From Diadophis punctatus similis (Eukaryota; Chordata; Lepidosauria; Squamata; Dipsadidae): a stretch of 64,000 nt of DNA. The position numbers were made by a program, and so were the translations under genes. Each line of letters opens with the position of its first letter. Position 1 is the first letter of the stretch. Positions 12,246 through 24,300 of the stretch are shown one piece after another. The notes under the pieces are model-generated. The model was not told where the DNA came from and did not search any database. It saw only the letters and a program-made list of their open reading frames with translations. The stretch covers positions 17,641,308-17,705,307 of the forward strand of contig JALIGW010000014.1 in NCBI GenBank assembly GCA_023053685.1, in the 5' to 3' direction.

Positions 12246-12340
12246 CAGTGTTTCTCAACCTTGGCAGTTGGAAGATGGCTGAACTTCAACTCCCAGAATT
12301 CCCCAGCCAGCCTTTTTCCAGCAGCCAAGGTTAAACACTG
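12246..12340. mobile_element. Palindromic hAT MITE, one arm mostly deleted
   Basis: The left arm CAGTGTTTCTCAACCTTGGC is intact. The right arm keeps only CAGCAGCCAAGGTTAAACACTG. Confidence 0.75.
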
Positions 12341-13128
12341 CAGTATCCTATCTACCCCCTCCTCAACCTGCACTCTCCCATCTGTCTGTGACCCATCCAC
12401 ACTTAAGGTATGCAGAACAGGACTGAGAGTGCCACTGAAGCTGCTTTAGCTCAGTTTCTTGAAATGTCTGCCTTGTAATAATGCGCCAGTATAAACTGTT
12501 TTGCCAGTCGCACTGCTTGCTTCCCACCACAATAAAACAAGTATATCAGGACCTACATGAAAACACTGATAAATGCATTAATATATTAAGAGAAAGAATA
12601 TGGCTGTGTTGGTCACGGCTGATGGAGGAAGAGAGCTGATTTTACCTTTGTAGAATTTTTAAAGTTGATTGTGTTTCCTATAGCAGAGTCCTAGATGAGT
12701 CTCTTGTTGGTTTAAAAAGAAAATCAAACATTTGAGGCAGAGGATTCACTTGAAGGTACCAGTTATTTCTCAAAAATACTTCCCACTGAATACATTGTAG
12801 TTAGATTTCAATTCTTTCTCTGAGCTTTTAAGAGCGGCTTAAATAATGGTTACTTCCTATGGCAGGGAGGAAAGATTACTCTGTGAAAGACTACATGTAG
12901 ATAAGTAAAGAATGGATGAATCCTGTTGCATGAGCCACCAGCAGCTATTGATTTGACTGCACATACTCCAAATACTTTTGCCAAGTCTCTTTGTTTTAAT
13001 CATTAAGGAATGTTGTAAAATTGCACTAACCTTTAGTTTGGATATTACTGATTAATGATCTCGGGGGTGGCAGCAAATTGCACAGCCCTTTATTCTATGC
13101 TTTTAAATATTTTGTTCACTATCTAGAG

Positions 13129-13583
13129 CAGCGGTTCTCAACCTGTAGGTCGCGACCCCTTTGGGGGTCGAACAACCCTTTCACAGTGGTCGCCTAACAC
13201 CATCTGAAAACACGTATTTCCGATGGTCTTAGGAATCTATCAGTCTCCAGGCGGGTCCACCCACATGCAAATAACTATTGCAAAAAAAAAAAAATCTGTA
13301 CCATGGGAACTTCTGAGCATGCGCAGAAGCCGAATTTCCGGCACTGCACATGTGGCGCCATCTTGTTTTCGGCTTTTTTTTGCAATTTTTTTTAAAATTG
13401 GCACTGTGCATGTGTGCGCGTGCAAAGCGCACGTGCAGCCACGCAGCGCAGGAGGAAGCGAACTGGCATCGAGGTAAGTTAGAACCCACCCCTGAGTTTC
13501 CTAATAATTGTATTATTTTATGGTTGGGGGTCACCACAACATGAGGAACTGTATTAAAGGGTTAGGAAGGTTGAGAACCACTG
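13129..13583. mobile_element. hAT (Charlie-type) non-autonomous element, 455 bp
   Basis: The ends are CAGCGGTTCTCAACCTGTAG and GGTTGAGAACCACTG. The TSD ATCTAGAG/ATCTAAAG (13121-13128, 13584-13591) differs at one base. The subterminal GGTCGCGACCCC and GGGGGTCACCAC are typical. It includes an inverted GTGCGCGTGC / GCGCACGTGC segment. Confidence 0.88.
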
Positions 13584-13591
13584 ATCTAAAG

Positions 13592-15043
13592 TAATTCCTT
13601 CCTGGCTTTTTCTTTGGTATTGTATAATCAAGATACAATGATATATCAATGAGTGGATTTCCCCATTTGATTTTATAATCAGAAACATACAAAATGGATT
13701 ACTTAAGTACAGTATAGTGGAGCATAATCATTCCTAAGGATTCCCAGAATCTCTTGGTTGTATCATATTCTGCTGTTCATGTTGGGTCTCCTGAATGTTT
13801 AATGGTTACATTCTCTCAGGTTCATTAACTGAAAAATGTATGTTGGTGATCATGTAGCAATCTAAAGCATGGAAATATTTCACAATAAAAATGTTTTGTA
13901 GAATCACATTTGAATATTTAAATATGTTAAAATGTATTGTGTAAAATGCTGCATTTTTAAAATTCAAATACCAGGAGTCCAGACCGGGTTAATGTATTTC
14001 TCTTGTTTTGCATGATGTAATCTGCCATTATGATTTAGCTTATTTCTACTCAGGGTCTTTTAGTCACAGACTGAGTTTCCAACCAGGGGACATTTATCCA
14101 ACCATCTCCAAGCTTAAGGTTTTAGCAGTAATGTCCAATATAACGAAAACATATTTTAGTAAGATGTAAAACGCACTCTTAAAGAAATGAAAAGAAATAT
14201 CTTTAGGTCTGATGATGAACAGAAAAATGAAGGGTAACAGAACTAGAACATTACTGGTTTGTTTGTTTTTTAAATGCAAATGAGTTGTGGTTATAGGGTA
14301 CCAGCTGATTAGCAACCAGGAGACAATTACTGATATATCATAGCCAAGCTAAATATTGTCCGGACAGTGACCTATAATGGCTGATATACAGCAATGATCT
14401 TTCTAAAATGGGTTGCTTTAAAATTGTGTACAAGTCACCTGTAATGAAATGAAACATTAGTTTTGTCTTTAATTGTTCTAATTTATATTTAATTTAAAAA
14501 TCAATAAGATTTACTATCAAAAGAAAACTAGCTGACCTGTGGTATAAAAATCTGAGCAACCACCAGATGGCAGCAAAAGCGAAGCATTTTCTGTATCCCT
14601 TTGCTACCCTGGATGGATATTCAGTATTCTGCAACCCAGATCTGATGGGCATGCATTGCCTCTTCCATTAGTCCATATATTCGAATGTGAGCAAGTGTGA
14701 GCAGTGTAATGTTTTGCACACACCTTCTTTTGAATTGTGCCTGCATTTTGTTTGCACATCTTTATAACAGTTACATAACTCCTATGCAGCTTAAGGATGC
14801 AATCTACAAAAACTAAAGCTATATCCAAAGACTGGCACAAATGGGTCAACGGTTTCTAGTGAAAAATCCATCTGTTCCAGGAAACGGTCCAGTTGCACTA
14901 TAAAAACAATGAAAAATACACAGACAATGGTGCCTTCACAGTTAGTTTATTTTACCGTTGCAATCAGCCAAATTGGCTACAAAGAATAAATAAAGTAGAG
15001 GGCAGCAATTTGAATAACCCAACATTAGATGTCTGTGGTCTGC
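13592..15043. other. UPRT downstream region, no gene recognised
   Basis: AT-rich, with plus-strand AATAAA near 13881. Human ZDHHC15 lies further out on this side of UPRT, but no ZDHHC15-like exon was found here. Confidence 0.45.
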
Positions 15044-15049
15044 TTTATT
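15044..15049 (-). terminator. UPRT: Candidate UPRT polyadenylation signal
   Basis: AATAAA on the minus strand about 235 nt past the UPRT stop. A second AATAAA lies at 14951-14946. Which one is used, or whether a more distant one is, cannot be told from sequence. Confidence 0.35.
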
Positions 15050-15281
15050 GCCCCATCTCATTATTAAAACAAAAACTAGACTTAAGATCAAGTATCTATC
15101 CATTTAAATAAAAAATTAGTGCAGGTCAACTATTTCCACCTTTGGACAAAAAAGAAAAAAAAGGGGAAAAAAACACCCCGGAAATGTTAAATATTCCCAT
15201 AGATACCTCCACTTCAAATTATAAAATGTAGAAAAATGGTATAATATCTTACAGTAACAAAACACAAACGGGTTAAGTACT

Positions 15282-15388
15282 TCAGTCTGTTCCAAAATAC
15301 TTCTGCCCAAAATGTGTAGGTGCGACTGGATGAACCTCTGTTGTCAAAATTGTGATATCTGGAAATTCCTGTATTATTGATTTGGCAC
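15282..15388 (-). CDS. UPRT: UPRT last coding exon 7 (residues 258-292) and stop
   Basis: A 107-nt exon encoding [20 protein letters not shown] then [14 protein letters not shown] and a TGA stop at 15284-15282. The acceptor is GTTTAAG. In active family members this C-terminal segment contacts uracil; the vertebrate form is shorter here. Confidence 0.95.
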
Positions 15389-18300
15389 CTTAAACAAAAA
15401 GAAAATTGTAAATTATATATATATATATAACTATGTTGATTTTCTACTTCTGAAATGTGCCCTTATCCAATTATTATAAGCTTTAATCAAAAGTTGACAT
15501 AAATTCCTCTCCCTCCCCCCTTTCCCAGTATTTTGTGAATTCAACAGTTGCATTCTCTTTGGACATATAGTTAATTTCTATATGAAAGCTTACATGCGAC
15601 AGTTTCAACAAGAAATTCAATACTTCTATAATACAGAAATGACACCCTGGAATATTCTTATTTGCATAAGAAAAAAAAACATAGATGTGTCCTCATAGGC
15701 ATCAAACACACACACACACACACAATTCCTTTCATTTAATCTGGCTTTTCTAACATGAAAGGATTTCACTACATAGGAATGTTGAAAATCTTTTCAAATG
15801 TTTAAGGATTATAGTCATAATTATTCACTCCATCTCAATTTGTATCTACAATATTTTGAAGATGCTCACATCCATGCCTTTTCTGAGGTACACCAAAGAC
15901 AGTCTGTTTTTCAAAATCTTGCAGCAGAAGGATTAAGATTATGTTTCTCCATGTAACAGATTGCTTGATCAAATTCTCATTAGTTTTACATATTTGTTTG
16001 GTTGAAGATCTATGCTGAAACATCCCGTCTGCCACTTTTTAAAGAAATCAACTATACTGTTGTATATAGCCTATATTAAATTTCTCTGTTCATTTCTAGC
16101 ATGTGTATGGATCGCCTTAGATGAAACTAGACTTTCCCACAAATAACCTTATTTTATGACTTGCTACTAGTTTGCCTGAACTTACCATGAGGGGTAGAGA
16201 ATAGACTCAGCAGTATTATAACGTTGGGCTGAACCCCGTGTTCTATGAGAACCTTTACGGCCTCGATCACAGTGTTGCCAGTGCCTGATAAATGGGTGGG
16301 GGAAGAGGAATGGAAAGGGGGAGGGGAAGAAAGCAGAGGTGAAATATCCAACTGTCTTTTCAAACTTTATGTGTGTGTCAGAGTCATCTTTCCTTTCTGT
16401 ATGATTACAACTGGAGTCAGAGTCTAATTGTGGCACAATCTAGTCCCAATTCTTTTTGAGAAATTTCTACAAAGCATTTGGCTAAACAGAATAGTTCGGA
16501 ACTTGGAAAGAAATAGTCAATTACCAAGTGTCTTATGAAGATTTAAAAACCTGTGGAATTCTACATAGTCATGCCATTACTTAAATTACATTAACAAACT
16601 CCCATCATTTTATATGAGTAGACACCTCTTACTCAACATGTGCAGCCTAGGATCAATGTTTTGCCAGCTCAATTAGATCAAGGACTAGACCAGGGCTCGG
16701 CAACCTTAAACACTCAAAGAGCCACAAAGATCCTAACCGGAAGCCCCCCATTCAATTCTGGAGCCAACCGGAAGTCCGGTCCCCCCACCATAGACTCCTC
16801 CTAGCGCGGCGTCCTTTTTCCTCTACCAGTCCTAACCAAAAGCCCTATCAATTGTGGAGCCGACTGGAAAACCCGCACCTTGCCATAGTCTCTCCTCCTG
16901 GCACGCCCTGCTTCCCCCCCCCCCATCCAACCGGAAGCTCCTCTCAAAATTGTGGTGCCAACCAGTGACAGTCGCAGCAGAGGGATGAAAGAGCCACATG
17001 CGGCTCCAGAGCCGCAGGTTGCAGACCCCTGGACTAGACCTTCCAGCAAAGCATGAAACTTGTGTATTTTGCGTCCTCACTGGCTTATCTATGTTCCAAG
17101 CGAGCACTCTGCAGCCCACACAGCTTCTAATACCGTCTTTAAAGCACTCACTCAGAATGGGGTACATGAGGAGGACTTTTCTTCTGTAGATGTCTGGTGG
17201 AAATTTTGCATAGTACACTTTGGCTCTCTGGGTCTCCTCGTCACTCTGGATCAGGATCTTCCCTATTCGTATAGATCGGCAGCAATCGCGCAAGCCCTGT
17301 TCCATTGCCTCCCCTTCATTGGGAGAGGAAAACAGGAAAACGTTATGCGGCAAAGAAGGGCAAGGGGATTACTCACTTTAAAGACTGGTGTTTGCACTCT
17401 CAACCTCGTTGTAATTCTATGCTGTTTTCCTAAATAGGGTTGACTATCTTACATAGGTGAGTCCTGTGCATTGTTTTCCAATCTGCATTCTGGCGTTATT
17501 GATAAGGTGGAATAATGATCATTAATAAGAAATACTAATAAGCACACAAGAAAATTTTAAGTGACCTACCACTTCTCATTATGCTGACCCCACAGTTTCC
17601 CTTTTCAAATTTCACTCCTTCATATTTGTACCCTGTTGAAAAGACATAAATATTATTTTTATTTGTTATAAAGAATTTTTTATTCTTATAAGAATAAAGA
17701 AGTTTCTCCAGGAGTGGTACTCTTCAAGTTATTCAGTAGTAAACCTAATAACTTCATTTCCCGGACAGCTTTTACTGCAATGACGTGTTTAAATAAGAAA
17801 ACAGGAGGTCTTACAAATTTGGAACTAACACAGAAAGAAAGGACAATATTGCAATGGTTGACCTTCAGTGATGAGAAATGAAATTTGACTTAAGATGCAT
17901 TTTCATTGCAAACGTTTACAGAGGTGTCTCTTTTTAAGTGTTGAAATTTCATTACCATCTGTACAGTAGTCAATTAAATTTCCTCCCTAAAATTTAGTCC
18001 ATACTTTTTTGGGGGGATACACACAGAGAAAGAAAAACTCACTGAGTTGCTGTTGTTGAATAATTAGTTGTGTATGTCTTTCACATTCTGACTCCCAAGT
18101 CAGAAATCTGAGGAAAGAATCCAGTCACATCTGCAAAGTAGTACCAAAATAACTATGGAAGCTGCCTGACTGGTTTCCTGAAGCCTTCCCCAGCTTTCCA
18201 AGAGGTTTTGCCCTGTGACTTCCAAAACTGCAGCCTGCATGTAGGAACGAATCAGGTCAAGAAAGCTATTTTAGGCTAATGCACTGAGCAAGATTCCAGG

Positions 18301-21300
18301 CAAAATTGAGAACAACTCTACTTATTATCAGACTATTTATTTACAGACTCTACAGACAACTCTATTTATTTTCAGACTATTGTTCCAATCATATACTGTA
18401 GACTCTGGCTTGATAATGCAGCTGGTTCAGCCATTTCTGCCAGAATGAAAAGGCAACTGATTGAATGCAACAGTACTTTTTGCTTAGAAAACTAGTTTAT
18501 GGTTTTGAACATCTGAAGTTAATTAACACCTAGCCAACCACAGCAGAAACAAACAAACAAACAAACAAACAAAACACAAAGCCAATTTTGAACCTGTATG
18601 AAAGACCTCTAGCAAATCCCAGGCTGGGAAATAAAAATATATTTAGAGACATGGGTACAAGCTACATGATTTCTAAGAAAATTACATGATATAGTCATGA
18701 AAACTCCAGGAAGAATGCTCAGCCTAAAGGGGTTTTTATCTTCACCTTTACCAGAGCTTTAGACTCCTGTTAATAAGATGATAAAATAAGAAACACAACC
18801 TTATTGCTAACTGATCCTATCTGGATCTAATCTATGAATCAGAAAATATAAAGCTCTCAAACTATATTAGAAGGATGTATTGATACAAAATAGGTGAATT
18901 TATCATCTCCTTGCTAGTTAATTATAATTGCAACATTTCTCAGACCCCCTTGAATTAAATCTAGGGTCAGATGCACAATAGCGCAAAATTCCAATCAGCT
19001 GGAAACACGGCATCTCTCAGTCACATGTCACCATTATAATCAGTGCACATTGTTCTATGTCTGACCTTTTGGTTTTTTATTCCCCCCCCCCTTACTGAGC
19101 AGAAGCACTGAAGAGGAAGGGATTTAAAGAGAGGAAGCAGACATACAATGGAAATATACATTTAAAGCAATGCACTGGCACCGGCAGCTACGAGCATGCT
19201 ACACAAAGAGCCTGGTATATTTCCCATTGTGTGCCTCTTTCCTCTCTTTCCAATCCCTTCCTTTCTGTTCTGCAAGGGTGCGACTGGGGGGAAAAAAAAA
19301 GACCAAGCAATTTCTCCTGTGCCTGACCTCATCCCCCCATGCACAACAGAGAGATTGGCGAGGAAGGGATTACAAGAGAGGGTCAATGGGGAATAACTAG
19401 TTTGCCAAATGCACTCAGGGGTTACCAGTGCCATCACATTCCTTTTGATGTGTATTCCCCACTGTGACCTCCTTACTTTCCTGCAATCCTTCCTCTTCAT
19501 TGAACATAGTTCCCTTCAGCTAGCACCAGGGTAAGCATTCCAAAGGATGGGGTCATTGAGAAAAGGAAAATACAGTTGCAGTCACAGGATTTCCCACTTA
19601 GTGACTGCTTTGGTTAGTGAGAGTTGCTGGTCCCAATTATGGTTGCTAAATGAGGATTACCTGCATTTGAATGACCAGTGCATTGATCTAATGATCAATC
19701 CTACAGTTTAAAAAACTAAAACAACCTTCTGTTTACTGGATGTTTATTTGTATACCTCAAGATTTAGTTGCTTAATCTGTACTGCCTATAAAACAACTGG
19801 AATTCTCCAGTATAGCAATAGCAATAGCACTTTTCTTATATACCGCTTCATAGTGCTTTCCAGCCCTCTCTAAGCGGTTTACAGAGTTCAGCATATTGCC
19901 CCCAACAATCTGGGTCCTCATTTTACCGACCTCGGAAGGATGGAAGGCTGAGTCAACCTTGAGCCTAGTGAGATTTGAACAGCTGAACTGTTGAACTAGC
20001 AGTCAGCCTGCAATGGCTGCATTTAACCACTGCACCACTTCAGCTCTTTATGTAGACCATCTGCTGCAGAAGCATATATGTTTCTGTATATATTATATAT
20101 TTACATCAGAATGTTACTTTGTCTTTATAATTTGAAAGCAATTCACATGTGTGATCTCTTTAGAAATCTACTAGCTCTATATAAATTTTGCTGTTCTTTG
20201 ATGTCTAGGACAACAAAAACCAGAAAAGGATAGCAATCTCCTGAGAATTTTATTTAACATTGCTGCTAAAAAGTATTCCATGTTTTTTTTAATAATTTTA
20301 TTTGTTTGCGCTAACTCTATGATATCTTATCCATCTGTTATCTATCTCCTTCAGCCTTGGGCTAAATATAGTTAGTTCTTGGTTAGCAACTGTAAATGGC
20401 ACCAGGAACTCAATCACTAAATGACATGGTCATAATGCACAACAGCACATGACTGCATCAATTTCTGATGGCAGTTCCAGTCATTAGGTGGTTTAAGCCC
20501 AATGTCACATGATCACCATTTGCAACCTCCTGCCAGCTTTGCCACCAACTCAGTGATGGGTTGCTACCAGTTTACCCTGGTTCGGGCAAACCGGTAGCAG
20601 CGGCGGCAGGAAGCTCCGCCCACTCGCCCGGACGTCATCACGGACGATCTGCCCATGTGCATGCGCAGAAGCGCCGTGCACACGTTCACAGTTCTAAACC
20701 AGTAGCGAAGGTAAGTGAAACCCCCTACTGCACTGACTGCTTGTCCGAAACCTGTAGTGAAGATTGTTAATGGTGATCATGTGATTGTGGGATACTGCGA
20801 CAGTCTGCGAGCCAGTTGCCAAACACCTGAATTGCAATCACATGATTGTGGGAACGCTGCAATGAACCCAATTTCAAGGACCAGACATGTCAGCAGCATT
20901 GGAGCAAATGTTTATTAACCTTTGAATAATTTGGCCTGGGACACCCCCACGCCTTGGGAGCTTCTACCTTCTCTTACCTGTTGGAGTGGTCACTGTGCAT
21001 TCTGTGTATGGTAGTCGATTTAATCCCTCTTCAACTACGAGTCTGATCTGCAAGAGAGGTAAAATTCAAATAATCACAACAAAATCAAAGTTTCAATAAA
21101 AGCGTTTCTCACTTTTATTGTAAGCAAAATTTGTTTCCTGCCTAGCCTAAAATAAGCCTTCTGGTAGCTCTCCACTTACTACCAATTGTTTAATGACCAT
21201 TACAAAAGCCTCAGAAAGGCTGTTTTATGGTCATTAATTTATTATTTATTTATTTATTTATTTGATGTCCTTCTATTAAGCACTTCTAGCCATCATAAAA

Positions 21301-24300
21301 TGTTGCCCCCGCCTCCCCCCCGGGCAGTCGCAATCACATGACTGCATCTTGGGCATTTGGCAACTGACACGCAATAATGATTGGTTGCCAAGTGCCACAT
21401 GATCACAGGGGTCATTTCCATTGAAACTGATCTTTTCTAGGAATGGGTGCTTGATGGTTTTAACCCAGGAAAGTTAAGCCAAAAGTTATTAAAACTAAAA
21501 CTATGATCGAGCTTACGAGGCTTGCCCAGTCTGGCCCTTTGCACAGAAAAAGAAGGAAAGACGTGCTAAACTTTTGCTTTTGGAATTGAAGGTGGCTTAC
21601 ACAGCTGTGGGAAAGTAAGGGCAGCTCTTCATTCCCCCCCCTTCTGTTGTGGTCCGCCAGCGGCCTGTGTAGCTGGCCACAGAGTCGGACAGCGAGTAGG
21701 CTGGTATTGTGGTTTGCCAGCGGCCTGTGCAGCTGGCAACAGAGTCGGACAGCAAGGAGGCTGGGGAGGCACCTGAGCCAGGCCTGGAGTTTGGAGAAGG
21801 CTCGGTGCCAGAGGCAGGGAGCCTCCAGAGGCTGACATGAGTGAGGAAGAAGAGCAGGAGGAGCCTGTTCTCAATGCGCACATGCACAGAGCTGCTAAAA
21901 GGCAGTAATGGTTCCAGAGGAGAAGTACTACTCAGGAGTAAGGCTTGGGGATAATTGGCCCCTCCCATAGGCTATTCAAGGGAAGAACATGAAGGGGTGA
22001 GTTGCAGGAAGCAACTCTGTTCATTTCCAGATCTTATATTTGCAACTCAAAGCCTTCGTCTTTGTTTGAACTAGTTTCCTGCAAACTGTTCCTTGGCAGC
22101 TTGCCAAAGAAAAATAAGGTGTGTGTGTGTGTGTGTGCGTTATCTGCTTCTCCTTGAAAAACTTTTAGTCAGACTTGTTTGATTTTGCTTGGACTTATGC
22201 AGACTGCTAATGACAATAATTAGCAGCCTTTGAAAAGAAAAGACTTACTTTACTTTATTTGAACTTCAGAAAACTGCTAATGCAAACAATTAGCAGCTGT
22301 TAACAATAAAAAGAGGTTTGTGAGACGCTGTTTGTGCTGTGTGATCTTATCAGGAAGCCTAGGTCAGAACACCTTCTTTCACCAGGAAGCCGGCTGCAGT
22401 CCTCCAGCTGCACCCAGGAAAATGGGGAAAGGGGCATTTTAAGACACTGCAGCTGAGTGGCTGCCTTTAACTTTTTCTTCCTGGCAAAAGGCCACGTGGA
22501 GCGACCTCGTGGGAAGAAGAAAACAGCGAAAGCCAATTGGAATGGGGCAGGGCAGGGGAGTGAGGGCAGCTGGGCTGGAGCTTCCCAGGCATTCCCCACT
22601 CTTGGAGTCTCCTGGCCTTTGGAGTCAGCTGTGGGCAGCTGCTTTGCACCCTGCTGTGAAGTTTTCCCAGGTGTTTGGCTGCTTCATTCCCTGGCATTTA
22701 AGGGCATAAATGGGCGGAGGGGGGGAAGATAGGCAGGTAAGAGGAGTTGTGGCCAGTTCTAAGTGTGAGTGGGCTGCTGAACACCTGAGCTTTTGATCAT
22801 GGGATCATAGGGGGTCTGCAACAGCTGTAACTTTGGGCAGAGGTCGCAAGTCCCTTCGTTCAGCACCGTTGTAATTTCAGTCGTTGAATGGTCATAAATC
22901 AAAGCCTAACTGCATAGGACAGCCACAATGGTGGATAAACAGAATATCTTGGAAGGATTCTCTCCTTATCTACTGGCATTATTGCTGAACCAATACAAAC
23001 AGCAGAATTTAGTTATTCTATTCTTTGATTTTAGAATGTTTCTAAAGGCAATAAAACAAGATTTCTAAGACGTGTTTGAATGATGACTTTAGCACTTTCA
23101 ATTGTATAAATGCAGGAGCCATCTCCATGAATCAACTAGTGCTATTTATCAAATGGAGAAAAATATATAGATTCCATGTAAATAGGTATTTCCAAGAAAA
23201 CTGGTATTGGAAAATACAGTAATAACTGTCCAATAGTTTAACACTGGTTATATTAAGTAAAAATACCAATTGATTCAGAATCTGTTATGTATTCCTGAAT
23301 ATATATCCTAAAGTTTTATGTTTAAACTTTTATGTGAAAATATTTTACTTGGTAAAACAAGCAAATATAATCTTGCTGCTGGGAAAAGAAAATTCTATTT
23401 TAAAAAAATAGTATTTTAAGTATGAATTCAAATTTTACATTAAGGAATCTCACTGAACTTTAATGGAATTACAATATGAAAACAAGGAGCACAGCTGCTC
23501 ATGTGTGGGAGGGCCCTGGGTTGGAGGCTAGCAAGCCCACGTGGGAGACCTGAGTGCTGCTGTGTAGCAGGGTGAGTTCCCGTCATTCACTCCAGCTCCT
23601 TGATGGGGACATCAAAGGAGCCCCCACGGGTGTCCCCTGGGCAACAGTGATGTCACCAGCTAATACTTTCAACCGGGAAGCACCCTAAACCATACCTCTG
23701 ACATAAATGGGGAACGGGACAATATGAAAGCACAATATAATAATGTAACTAGACCATTAATGTTAATGACTGATTTTTAAATAATCTTTGTTTAAAGGTT
23801 GAGTCATTATGGTAATAATACCGTCATTAATGAGCATAACATAGTGCATGAAAAATATGGCTTACCAAGCGGTCAGCAGAAAATACGAAGTCACCTCTAC
23901 TGGCTGTCCTGAACAAAAAAGCAGCAAGAAATCAGTTTTATTAGGGATTCAACTTCGGTCTGAATCAATTTGTTAGTTATCCCAGAATGTTTAATATAAT
24001 TAAAGTGTGACACTAGCAACATGCACATTCGTTTTATCTATTATTTTATGAGAGAATGTCTAGACTTTACATTTACATCTGATATCATCACCAAGGCCCT
24101 TCAACATTAATCATTATAGCAGCCGTCAATATGGTCAGAGAAAAACTCCACCAGAAAGATCTACTGAAGCCATCCTGCTATGCAATCTGTGGGACTTTTT
24201 CTTTCTTTCTTTGGGTGACAATAAGGAGACAGGATTATCTGTAAGCATATGAGCAAAACTCTACATTTATTTTAAGCCCCATCAAAAAGCTCAAAAATGA

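Noticed and set aside
5803..15043. Search for ZDHHC15, the next human gene past UPRT
   Set aside because: No DHHC or C-terminal exon match on either strand; probably outside the window.
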